From positions 1 to 23,923 of the forward strand of contig CAKTHQ010000034.1 of the NCBI GenBank assembly GCA_934565415.1: a stretch of 23,923 bases of DNA. Direction: 5' to 3'. Positions 8,504-15,306 of the stretch are shown piece after piece (within the stretch, counting starts at the first letter, position 1; each line of letters starts with the position of its first letter). The stretch comes from an uncultured Oscillospiraceae bacterium (GTDB taxonomy: Bacteria; Bacillota; Clostridia; Oscillospirales; Oscillospiraceae). The notes under the pieces are model-generated. The model was not told the DNA's origin. It did no database searches and saw only the letters and a list, made by a program, of their open reading frames with translations. The position numbers and the translations under genes are program-made.

Positions 8504-9658
8504 TCACCGGCGGACATTTTGAACAACTGCCTTACGAGCCAGACGGTCCGTTTCCAGGATCTCCTCCAGCGTGGGCTTTTCCAGAAAAGGAACCTTCTCC
8601 ACCGCCTGACTGACCAGGCCGTAAATATCATAAAAGCCAATCTCATCCCGCAGGAACATGGCAACAGCCTCTTCGTTGGCTCCATTCATTGCAGCACAGG
8701 CATTCCCGCCTCGTTTGGCACAACTCCTCGCCAAAGCCAGACAGGGGAAGTTTTCCATGTCCGGGTGGCAAAAACTCAAGCTCCCGCAGGTCGTCAGGTC
8801 CAAATGCTCTACCGGGGAAGGCTGCCGTTCCGGGTAAGTCATGGCAAGCTGAATAGGTAAGCGCATATCCGGCGTACCCAACTGGGCCATAACAGCACCA
8901 TCGCAGAACTCTACCAAACTGTGTACGATACTCTGGCGGTGAATAAGCACATCTACTTTTTCCAGAGGCAGGTTATATAGCCGCATGGCCTCGATAACCT
9001 CCAGGCCTTTATTCATCAAGGTCGCACAGTCCACTGTGATCTTGGGGCCCATTTTCCAATTTGGGTGCTTCAAAGCATCGTCCTTGGTCACATGAGTCAG
9101 ATCCTTCTTATCCATGCCAAAGAAGGGGCCGCCGGAACAGGTCAAAATCAGCCTCTTCACTTCTCCCCTGTCCTTACAGCCCATGAGGCACTGAAAGATG
9201 GCGGAGTGCTCAGAATCTACAGGCACAATTTCTGCGTGGTATTGCTTTGCTTCAGCCATAACCAGCTCGCCAGCGCAGACCAAGGTCTCCTTATTGGCAA
9301 GGCCAATCCGCTTTCCGGCACGAATGGCGGCCAGTGTAGGTTTTAAACCAAGCATACCTACTACCGCCGTAATCACGCAGTCCGCTTCCGGCAAAGTTGC
9401 CGCAGCAATCAGCCCTTCTTCTCCCCAAAGGACCTGAATAGGAAGTCCAGCAATCGCCTCCTGAAGAGCCTTTGCCCCCTCCTCCGTTGCCATCACCGCC
9501 AGCTTTGGCCGGAACTCCCGACACTGCTGGGACATCCGATCTACATTTCCACCGGCGGTCAGCGCACCCACCCGGATCTGGGGGTGCATCCGGACCACAT
9601 CCAGGCTCTGCCGCCCGATAGAGCCGGTAGAGCCCAAAATACTGATACAATCTACCAT
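8504..9658 (-). CDS. dxr: 1-deoxy-D-xylulose 5-phosphate reductoisomerase
   Basis: Dxr commits DXP to the MEP pathway by NADPH-dependent rearrangement to MEP. It has 384 residues (family about 390). Recognised segments are the N-terminal nucleotide-binding ISILGSTGSIGRQSLDVV, the LANKETLVCAGE segment, the metal- and substrate-binding VDSEHSAIFQCL, and the late MNGANEEAV. It starts 3 bp after the cdsA stop and is followed by rseP after 30 bp. Confidence 0.97.
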   Translation of the reverse strand: MVDCISILGSTGSIGRQSLDVVRMHPQIRVGALTAGGNVDRMSQQCREFRPKLAVMATEEGAKALQEAIAGLPIQVLWGEEGLIAAATLPEADCVITAVVGMLGLKPTLAAIRAGKRIGLANKETLVCAGELVMAEAKQYHAEIVPVDSEHSAIFQCLMGCKDRGEVKRLILTCSGGPFFGMDKKDLTHVTKDDALKHPNWKMGPKITVDCATLMNKGLEVIEAMRLYNLPLEKVDVLIHRQSIVHSLVEFCDGAVMAQLGTPDMRLPIQLAMTYPERQPSPVEHLDLTTCGSLSFCHPDMENFPCLALARSCAKRGGNACAAMNGANEEAVAMFLRDEIGFYDIYGLVSQAVEKVPFLEKPTLEEILETDRLARKAVVQNVRR

Positions 9659-9661
9659 GAT

Positions 9662-10474
9662 TTACACCGCCAAAGGTAAAATAAGAAGCATTGCTTCCAC
9701 AAATGGTGCAACCAGCACCAGAGAATCAAACCGGTCCAGGAAGCCACCGTGGCCGGGCAGGAGATCGCCATAATCTTTAATACCGGTCTGACGTTTCACG
9801 ACGGAAAAGCACAGGTCTCCCATCACGCCACAGCCGGAACCTGCCAAAGCATAAAGAATACCCGCACCATAGTTTACCCGGAATTTCAGAGCCAGCTGCA
9901 AAACCAGGCAATAAACAATCATACCAATCAATGAAAAGGCCAAGCCGCCCAAAACACCCTCCAGTGTCTTTTTTGGGCTGATGACCGGTGCCAGCTTATG
10001 TCTGCCGAAGCGCAGACCGATGAAGTAACCACCTGCATCCGAAAGGAACGCTATAACAAACGGAACCAGAACCACATATCGGCCATTGGTACCCATCAGA
10101 ATACGGATCAAAGCACTCAATAGCAGAGGAATCACGAAGCCCCCCAATGTGCACAGGCCAATGGACTCCACCGGCACCTTTACATGATCCATCATCACTT
10201 CAGAAAATAGAAGCATAAAAAACACAATCAGGCCCAGCATTAAAAAGGATGTAAGGCCGCCATAATAGCTCCAAATAGAGAGCATAAAGGCAGCAATGGC
10301 ACTGTAAACCACCATTCTTATCTGAGGAACCAGCCCTGTCCGATACAGAAATTCGTAGACGCCAACAGCCATTAAAAGGCCAAAGACCACAGTGGCAGCA
10401 ATTTCCGGCAGGACCAGCAGCAAAAGCAGCAGCACCGGAATGCCGATGGCCGCCGTGATAATACGTTTCTTCAT
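9662..10474 (-). CDS. cdsA: phosphatidate cytidylyltransferase (CDP-diglyceride synthase)
   Basis: CdsA makes CDP-diacylglycerol from phosphatidic acid and CTP in the membrane, feeding phospholipid synthesis. The 270-residue protein is hydrophobic throughout, with about seven to eight membrane helices starting at residue 4. The CTP transferase signature is present near the C-terminus as SVVKRQTGIKDYGDLLPGHG followed by GFLDRFDSL, and ISPKKTLEG lies upstream. The GGAGGA ribosome site lies within the last uppS codons and the gap to uppS is 3 bp. Confidence 0.96.
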   Translation of the reverse strand: MKKRIITAAIGIPVLLLLLLVLPEIAATVVFGLLMAVGVYEFLYRTGLVPQIRMVVYSAIAAFMLSIWSYYGGLTSFLMLGLIVFFMLLFSEVMMDHVKVPVESIGLCTLGGFVIPLLLSALIRILMGTNGRYVVLVPFVIAFLSDAGGYFIGLRFGRHKLAPVISPKKTLEGVLGGLAFSLIGMIVYCLVLQLALKFRVNYGAGILYALAGSGCGVMGDLCFSVVKRQTGIKDYGDLLPGHGGFLDRFDSLVLVAPFVEAMLLILPLAV

Positions 10475-10477
10475 GGA

Positions 10478-11197
10478 CTAGGCTCCTCCAAAGCGGCGAT
10501 TCCGCAGATTGTATTCCGCAATGGCTTTATCCAGGTCCTCCGGCCCAAAGTCCGGCCAGAGAACATCCATAAATACATATTCCGAATAGGCAGATTGCCA
10601 AGGCAGGAAATTGCTGGTCCGCAGTTCTCCGGAAGGGCGAATAATGAGTTCCGGATCCGGAACGCCTGCAGAATAAAGATAGGTTGAAAACAGGTCCTCT
10701 GTCAGCTCCTCTGGCTTCCGTCTCCCTTTGGCAACCTCTTGGGCAAAAGCCCGGGCCGCCCGAACAATCTCATCCCTGCCGCCGTAATTCAGGCAGAAAT
10801 TCACCTGCACATCGTACTCCACAGACCGGTTCTCGGCATCGTGACATAGCCTTTGTAGCTGGGGGGAAAGCCTGGACAGGTCTCCGAAAAAACGGAACCG
10901 GACCTTGTTTTTCTCCATATCCTGAATTGCTTCCTCCAGGTACCGGCGCAGCAGCAGCATAATGCCGCCGACCTCTTCCTGAGAGCGCTTCCAGTTTTCT
11001 GTCGAAAAGGCATAAACCGTCAGATACTCTACGCCCAGAGTACGGCAATAATTTGCAATCCGGCGGAAAGCCTCCGCGCCGGCGCTGTGGCCGGCCGTTC
11101 TGGGCAGGCCGCGTTTTTTCGCCCAGCGTCCGTTGCCATCCATAATTATGGCAATATGCCGGGGTGGTGCAGGTGTATTGACTTCCGAAAGTGCCAT
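10478..11197 (-). CDS. uppS: undecaprenyl diphosphate synthase (di-trans,poly-cis)
   Basis: UppS condenses FPP with isopentenyl diphosphate units to undecaprenyl-PP, the lipid carrier for peptidoglycan and teichoic acids. It has 239 residues. The catalytic aspartate is D20 in IAIIMDGNGRWAKKRG; the later YAFSTENWKRS and the C-terminal RPSGELRTSNFLPWQ segments bind substrate and are intact. GAGGTG precedes the start by about 7 bp. The gap of 60 bp to frr is the largest inside the operon and holds a strong hairpin. Confidence 0.97.
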   Translation of the reverse strand: MALSEVNTPAPPRHIAIIMDGNGRWAKKRGLPRTAGHSAGAEAFRRIANYCRTLGVEYLTVYAFSTENWKRSQEEVGGIMLLLRRYLEEAIQDMEKNKVRFRFFGDLSRLSPQLQRLCHDAENRSVEYDVQVNFCLNYGGRDEIVRAARAFAQEVAKGRRKPEELTEDLFSTYLYSAGVPDPELIIRPSGELRTSNFLPWQSAYSEYVFMDVLWPDFGPEDLDKAIAEYNLRNRRFGGA

Positions 11198-11226
11198 AGA
11201 AGCACCTCTTTCTTCATAGCATTGGA

Positions 11227-11252
11227 TCCCCCCGGGATAAATCCCGGAGGGA
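11227..11252 (-). promoter_or_regulatory. intercistronic hairpin between frr and uppS
   Basis: On the minus strand, TCCCTCCGGGA and TCCCGGGGGGA form an 11-bp stem (one G-T pair) closed by a TTTA loop, 5 bp after the frr stop. No U run follows, so it is not a standard terminator. It may protect or process the mRNA, or tune the ratio of frr to uppS expression. Confidence 0.6.
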
Positions 11253-11257
11253 TACGG

Positions 11258-11812
11258 TTAGATGGACATCAGTTCCTTGTCTTTTTCAGCCAGAGCAGCA
11301 TCTACCTTTTTGATATACTTATCCAGCATATCCTGCAGATCCTTCTCCGCCTTCTTCTGGTCGTCCTCAGTAATTTCGCTGTTTTTCTTCAGCTTCTTCA
11401 CATAATCCATACCTTCGCGGCGGATATTCCGCATAGCCACCTTGGCATCCTCGGCGTACTTCTTGACCTGCTTGCTCAGGTCCTTACGGCGCTCCTCCGT
11501 CAGCTGGGGAAATACCAGGCGGATCACACGGCCGTCATTCTGAGGGTTGATGCCCAGATCAGACATCTGGATGGCTTTCTGGATCTCCTTCAGCAGCTTC
11601 GTATCCCAGGGCGTGATCACCAGGGTACGGGCATCCGGAGAAGAAATGGTGGCAACGCCGTTAAGGGGGGTCTCGCTGCCATAATATTCTACGGTAATGC
11701 GGTCCAGAACCTTGGAATTGGCCCGTCCTGCACGAACGGCGTCAAAATCCTCTCCCAGGTGCTCCAGGGTCCGGTCCATCTTTCTGGAATACTCCTTAAA
11801 ATCTACGCTCAT
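11258..11812 (-). CDS. frr: ribosome recycling factor
   Basis: RRF works with EF-G to split post-termination ribosomes. The 184-residue length is exact for the family. The N-terminus carries the MDRTLEHLGEDFDAVRAGRAN helix and the RITVEYYGSETPLNGVATISSPDARTLVI core in overlapping stretches of residues 11-70. The C-terminal half is the charged helical domain (EERRKDLSKQVKKYAEDAKV). GGAGG formed by the last codons of pyrH lies 8 bp before the ATG, so translation is probably coupled. Confidence 0.98.
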   Translation of the reverse strand: MSVDFKEYSRKMDRTLEHLGEDFDAVRAGRANSKVLDRITVEYYGSETPLNGVATISSPDARTLVITPWDTKLLKEIQKAIQMSDLGINPQNDGRVIRLVFPQLTEERRKDLSKQVKKYAEDAKVAMRNIRREGMDYVKKLKKNSEITEDDQKKAEKDLQDMLDKYIKKVDAALAEKDKELMSI

Positions 11813-11815
11813 TGG

Positions 11816-12535
11816 TTAGTCCTCCTTCACAATGGTTCCAATTTTCTCTCCGCAGGCTACGCGGAGGATATTCTGTGGGTCTTTCAGTGCAAAACACACC
11901 AGCGTCATATGGTTGTCCATGGCCAGCGTCATAGCAGTGGTGTCTGTGGCTTTCAGGTGGCGGGCCAGAACCTCATCATAGGTCAACTCGTCAAACTTAA
12001 CAGCAGTCGGATCCACATTGGGATCTGCAGAATAGATGCCGTCTACATTCTTCGCCATCAAAATAGCATCGGCTTCGATTTCCACACCCCGGAGTACTGC
12101 GCCGGTGTCAGTGGAGAAATAGGGATTACCGGTACCGGCGGCAAACAGGACCACCTTACCCTCATTCAGGTAACGATCGGCAGCGTCCCTTGTAAAGTAT
12201 TCGGCAAATTTATTCATTTCCACGGCACTGAGTACCCGGGCAGGCACACCGTGCTGCTCCAGAGCATCGGCCATGGCAATACAGTTCATAACGGTTGCCA
12301 GCATTCCCATAGCGTCACCATGGGAGCGCTGCATTTTATCTGCGCCATCTTTGACACCGCGCCAGAAGTTGCCACCCCCAATAACCAGGCCAATCTGCAC
12401 ACCCATTTCATGGCACTGCTTGATAGCCTCACATACAGGATGGATAACACTATAATCCAGGCCCCGGTGCTGGTCGCCGGCCAGAGCCTCACCGCTGAGT
12501 TTTAAAAGGATCCGCTTATATTTGATCTGAGACAA
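11816..12535 (-). CDS. pyrH: UMP kinase
   Basis: PyrH phosphorylates UMP to UDP and belongs to the amino acid kinase family, unlike eukaryotic UMP/CMP kinases. The 239-residue protein begins with RILLKLSGEAL, has the VIGGGNFWRG loop (about 54-63), and the FAAGTGNPYFSTDTGA and later AMDNHMTLVCF segments. The start codon is TTG: AAGGAG lies 9 bp upstream and an in-frame TGA closes the frame just before it, so no upstream start exists. It is the first gene of the operon. The rpsB and tsf genes that often precede pyrH in Firmicutes are absent here. Confidence 0.97.
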   Translation of the reverse strand: MSQIKYKRILLKLSGEALAGDQHRGLDYSVIHPVCEAIKQCHEMGVQIGLVIGGGNFWRGVKDGADKMQRSHGDAMGMLATVMNCIAMADALEQHGVPARVLSAVEMNKFAEYFTRDAADRYLNEGKVVLFAAGTGNPYFSTDTGAVLRGVEIEADAILMAKNVDGIYSADPNVDPTAVKFDELTYDEVLARHLKATDTTAMTLAMDNHMTLVCFALKDPQNILRVACGEKIGTIVKED

Positions 12536-12586
12536 TTTCGTTCACTCCTTCTGTCTTGAAAGGGCTCCAATGCGGGCCCCTCCCCC

Positions 12587-12611
12587 TGTGCGGGATTGAA
12601 ACCCCGGCACA
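12587..12611 (-). promoter_or_regulatory. hairpin in the pyrH 5' leader
   Basis: In the roughly 80-nt leader, TGTGCCGGG pairs with CCCGCACA (one bulged C) around an 8-nt loop. It starts a few nucleotides downstream of the predicted transcription start. No U run and no recognised riboswitch class was seen. A 5' stabilising or attenuating role is possible. Confidence 0.5.
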
Positions 12612-12622
12612 CTGTCCATCCT

Positions 12623-12651
12623 ATTGTAACGTAGAAAAGGCAAATTGACAA
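12623..12651 (-). promoter_or_regulatory. sigma-A promoter of the pyrH-polC operon
   Basis: TTGTCA (12651-12646), a 17-bp spacer and TACAAT (12628-12623) on the minus strand. It is the only good promoter seen between glnS and pyrH on this strand and probably drives the eight-gene operon. Confidence 0.82.
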
Positions 12652-12753
12652 CTACAAAATCTCAGAATTCGAAATAATTTCATAATCCTTAGAAAAAATG
12701 CCCATCCTGTTTTTGCCATATGGCCAAAATTACATTTCTTCTTAGGTTTTTGG

Positions 12754-12782
12754 TTGCTTTTTTAGGAGTAATCGTTTATAAT
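12754..12782 (+). promoter_or_regulatory. sigma-A promoter of glnS
   Basis: TTGCTT (12754-12759), a 17-bp spacer and a perfect TATAAT (12777-12782). The leader to the ATG at 12826 is only about 36 nt, too short for a T-box. GAGGAAGG at 12810-12817 is the ribosome binding site. The 100 bp between this promoter and the divergent pyrH promoter shows nothing recognisable. Confidence 0.85.
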
Positions 12783-12825
12783 AACGCATTATCGTATACC
12801 TACCACGAGAGAGGAAGGATTTTAC

Positions 12826-14505
12826 ATGGCTGAGACCACTGAAAGCAAAAATTTTATCCATGCCTTTATTGAAGAGGATATTGCCCCCGGCGGCCGGTTC
12901 GCCGGAAAAACGGTACACACCCGGTTTCCCCCGGAGCCCAACGGCTACCTGCACATTGGCCACTGCAAAGCGCTGATCATCGACTTCGGCACTGCCGAAA
13001 AGTTCGGCGGTATGTGCAACCTGCGTATGGACGATACCAACCCCACCAAGGAAGACGTGGAGTTTGTAGAAGCCATCAAAGAGGATATTCATTGGCTGGG
13101 CTTTGATTGGGGCGACCGGTTCTTCTATGGATCCGACTACTTTGAAAAGGACTACGAGTACGCCGTGGAGCTCATCAAAAAGGGTCTGGCCTATGTGTGT
13201 GAGCTGACTCCGGAGCAGTTTAAGGAATATCGGGGCGACCTGAACACCCCTGCCGTCTCCCCCTATCGGGACCGCCCCATTGAGGAAAGCCTGGACCTGT
13301 TTGCCCGGATGCGTGCCGGTGAGTTCGAAGACAATAAGTATACCCTCCGGGCTAAGATTGATCTAGCCTCCGGAAACTTCAATATGCGTGACCCGGTCAT
13401 CTACCGGATCCGTCATATGCACCATCACCGTCAGGGAGACAAGTGGTGCATCTACCCCATGTACGACTTTGCCCATCCCATTCAGGACGCCCTGGAGGGC
13501 ATCACCCACTCTCTGTGCTCCCTGGAATTTGAGAACCATCGGCCTCTTTATAATTGGGTAGTGGAGCACGTTTCCGTTCCCAATCATCCCCGGCAGATCG
13601 AGTTTGCCCGTCTGGGCATCGACCACACGGTACTTTCTAAACGAAAGCTCCGCGCTTTGGTAGAAAACGGTTATGTATCCGGCTGGGATGACCCCAGAAT
13701 GCCTACCCTGTGCGGCCTTCGCCGCCGGGGCTATACCCCCGCCTCTATCCGCAACTTCTGTGACCGGGTAGGCGTGGCCAAGTCCCCCAATACCATTGAG
13801 TTCGCTTTCCTGGAGCACTGCCTGCGGGAAGACCTGAACGAGACCGCGAAGCGGGTCATGGCCGTTTTGAAGCCCGTAAAGCTCACCATTACCAACTACC
13901 CCGAGGGCCAGAGCGAGACCTTCCCCGTGGAAAACAACCCCAATAACGAAAATGCCGGTACCCGGGAGGTCAGCTTCTCCAGAAATCTCTGGATCGAGGC
14001 AGACGACTTCTTGGCCCAGCCTATTCCCAAGTACAAGCGGCTGTACCCCGATGGCCCCGAGTGCCGCCTGAAGGGCGCCTATGTCATCAAGTGCACCGGC
14101 TGCGTTACCGACGAGAACGGCAATGTGATCGAAGTCCTAGCCACCTACGACCCCGACAGCAAGGGAGGCGACCCTGCCGACGGCCGGAAAATCAAGGGTG
14201 CTACCATTCACTGGGTGGATGCCAACAATTGCTTTGATGCCGAAGTCCGGCAGTACAGTAACCTCTTCGATGACCCCGATCCCGATGCTGCCGGCAAAGA
14301 CTTTCTGGCCTGCCTGAACCCCAATTCTCTGGAGGTGCTGCAGGGCTGCAAGGTAGAAGCCTCTCTGAAGGATGCCAAAGCTCCCGAAAGCTACCAGTTT
14401 ATGCGGCTGGGCTATTTCTGCCCAGATAGCAAAGATTCCTATGCAGACCATTTGATTTTCAACCGTTCCGTCAGTTTGAAAGACAGCTTTAAAACCGCAA
14501 AATAA
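12826..14505 (+). CDS. glnS: glutaminyl-tRNA synthetase
   Basis: This class I synthetase charges tRNA-Gln directly with glutamine. The 559-residue length matches bacterial GlnRS. The HIGH motif is at 43-46 (NGYLHIGHCKA), the KMSKS equivalent reads VLSKRKL (269-275), and the C-terminal half has the two beta-barrel anticodon-binding domain. RFPPEPNGYLH, with its glutaminyl-type Pro-Pro-Glu-Pro, separates it from bacterial GltX. Many Firmicutes lack GlnRS and use mischarging plus GatCAB, so its presence is a lineage marker. Codon use is strongly biased to GCC, CCC and GAC, suggesting high expression. It stands alone between its promoter and a strong terminator. Confidence 0.97.
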   Translation: MAETTESKNFIHAFIEEDIAPGGRFAGKTVHTRFPPEPNGYLHIGHCKALIIDFGTAEKFGGMCNLRMDDTNPTKEDVEFVEAIKEDIHWLGFDWGDRFFYGSDYFEKDYEYAVELIKKGLAYVCELTPEQFKEYRGDLNTPAVSPYRDRPIEESLDLFARMRAGEFEDNKYTLRAKIDLASGNFNMRDPVIYRIRHMHHHRQGDKWCIYPMYDFAHPIQDALEGITHSLCSLEFENHRPLYNWVVEHVSVPNHPRQIEFARLGIDHTVLSKRKLRALVENGYVSGWDDPRMPTLCGLRRRGYTPASIRNFCDRVGVAKSPNTIEFAFLEHCLREDLNETAKRVMAVLKPVKLTITNYPEGQSETFPVENNPNNENAGTREVSFSRNLWIEADDFLAQPIPKYKRLYPDGPECRLKGAYVIKCTGCVTDENGNVIEVLATYDPDSKGGDPADGRKIKGATIHWVDANNCFDAEVRQYSNLFDDPDPDAAGKDFLACLNPNSLEVLQGCKVEASLKDAKAPESYQFMRLGYFCPDSKDSYADHLIFNRSVSLKDSFKTAK

Positions 14506-14535
14506 GGCAGAAGTCCTTTATATCGTTTTCTATTT

Positions 14536-14577
14536 CTTCGTGAAAGGACATTCGTCCCTTTCACGAAGATTTTTTTG
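14536..14577 (+). terminator. rho-independent terminator of glnS
   Basis: CTTCGTGAAAGG and CCTTTCACGAAG form a 12-bp stem (14536-14568), followed directly by ATTTTTTT. Confidence 0.93.
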
Positions 14578-14671
14578 CATTTTTTCTGTCAAAAATTAGC
14601 AAATGCTGCGTGTCATATCGTACACAATTTTGTAACAATTCACGAATTATTCATTTTATGGACAAATGTGC

Positions 14672-14700
14672 TTCACAAGAGAACAGATGTGTTGTATAAT
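14672..14700 (+). promoter_or_regulatory. sigma-A promoter of the orf172-cstA transcript
   Basis: TTCACA (14672-14677), a 17-bp spacer and a perfect TATAAT (14695-14700). It lies 64 bp upstream of the ATG at 14765, which has GAAAGGA just ahead of it. Confidence 0.8.
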
Positions 14701-14707
14701 TCCTCTT

Positions 14708-14737
14708 GCTATCTCGCCAATGCATCTTTTGGATAGC
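14708..14737 (+). promoter_or_regulatory. imperfect hairpin in the orf172-cstA leader
   Basis: GCTAT and CCAA (14708-14720) pair with TTGG and ATAGC (14729-14737), with a one-sided CTCG bulge. It starts almost at the predicted transcription start. It could protect the 5' end or be a binding site for a regulator; nothing in the sequence decides. Confidence 0.35.
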
Positions 14738-14764
14738 GATTGAAGCTTTGAAAGGAATCGGCTC

Positions 14765-15283
14765 ATGGAATTGACACTTCAGAATCGGCTGGACAAACTG
14801 CTGGATGTGTACTCTCATGTTTATGATATTGAACGGGATGTGGAGATTGCCGGATCTTCCTATCCTGCCGCAGCAACCTACTTTCTGCGGGATGAGAATT
14901 ACCTGCTTTCCAGGCAGCATGTACTGTCCGCTGTAGAGCAGCACGAGTATGTAACCTTTCTGGTGACGGACTATCTGGATGCAGCCACGCTGGAAAAGCA
15001 CATCAACCTGACACGGCAGGATGGCCTTTCCAGAATTCAGCCCAGCAAGGAGCATATGTTCTCCTTTGTGACGCTGATTATCCTGGCGGATACCATCGAC
15101 CCGGAGGCAAAAAAACTGATTCGGCATACTCGCTTCCGGAAGAACTACCTGATGACGCTCCACGGCTGGATGGAGTATCATTTGGCAGCCATGGAAGTAT
15201 CCACAAACAGCTTCTTGTCTAATCCAGCAGGACGGGGAGCCAGGAAAAACCTGGAGCGTAATTTTGCCTCCGGGAAAAAGTGA
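14765..15283 (+). CDS. uncharacterised 172-residue protein upstream of cstA
   Basis: No function is known to me. The protein is soluble, without signal peptide or membrane segment, and mixed alpha/beta in composition, with a basic C-terminal tail. Its pattern (HEYVTFLV, then PSKEHMFSFVTLIILAD, then a basic RHTRFRKNYLMTLHGWMEY, then VSTNSFLSNPAGRG) recalls the small Clostridia family DUF8052; this is from memory and not checked. The start at 14765 has GAAAGGA upstream. The stop at 15283 lies 23 bp before the cstA start, and the cstA ribosome site AAGGGAG follows the stop, so the two are cotranscribed. The position suggests an accessory or regulatory role for the CstA carrier, which is inference only. 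Confidence 0.75.
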   Translation: MELTLQNRLDKLLDVYSHVYDIERDVEIAGSSYPAAATYFLRDENYLLSRQHVLSAVEQHEYVTFLVTDYLDAATLEKHINLTRQDGLSRIQPSKEHMFSFVTLIILADTIDPEAKKLIRHTRFRKNYLMTLHGWMEYHLAAMEVSTNSFLSNPAGRGARKNLERNFASGKK

Positions 15284-15306
15284 AAAAGAAGGGAGCAAAC
15301 AAAACT

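Noticed and set aside
12536..12825. Riboswitch or T-box in the divergent pyrH/glnS region
   Set aside because: The glnS leader is about 36 nt, too short for a T-box, and the pyrH leader shows only one simple hairpin without a terminator or a known aptamer motif.
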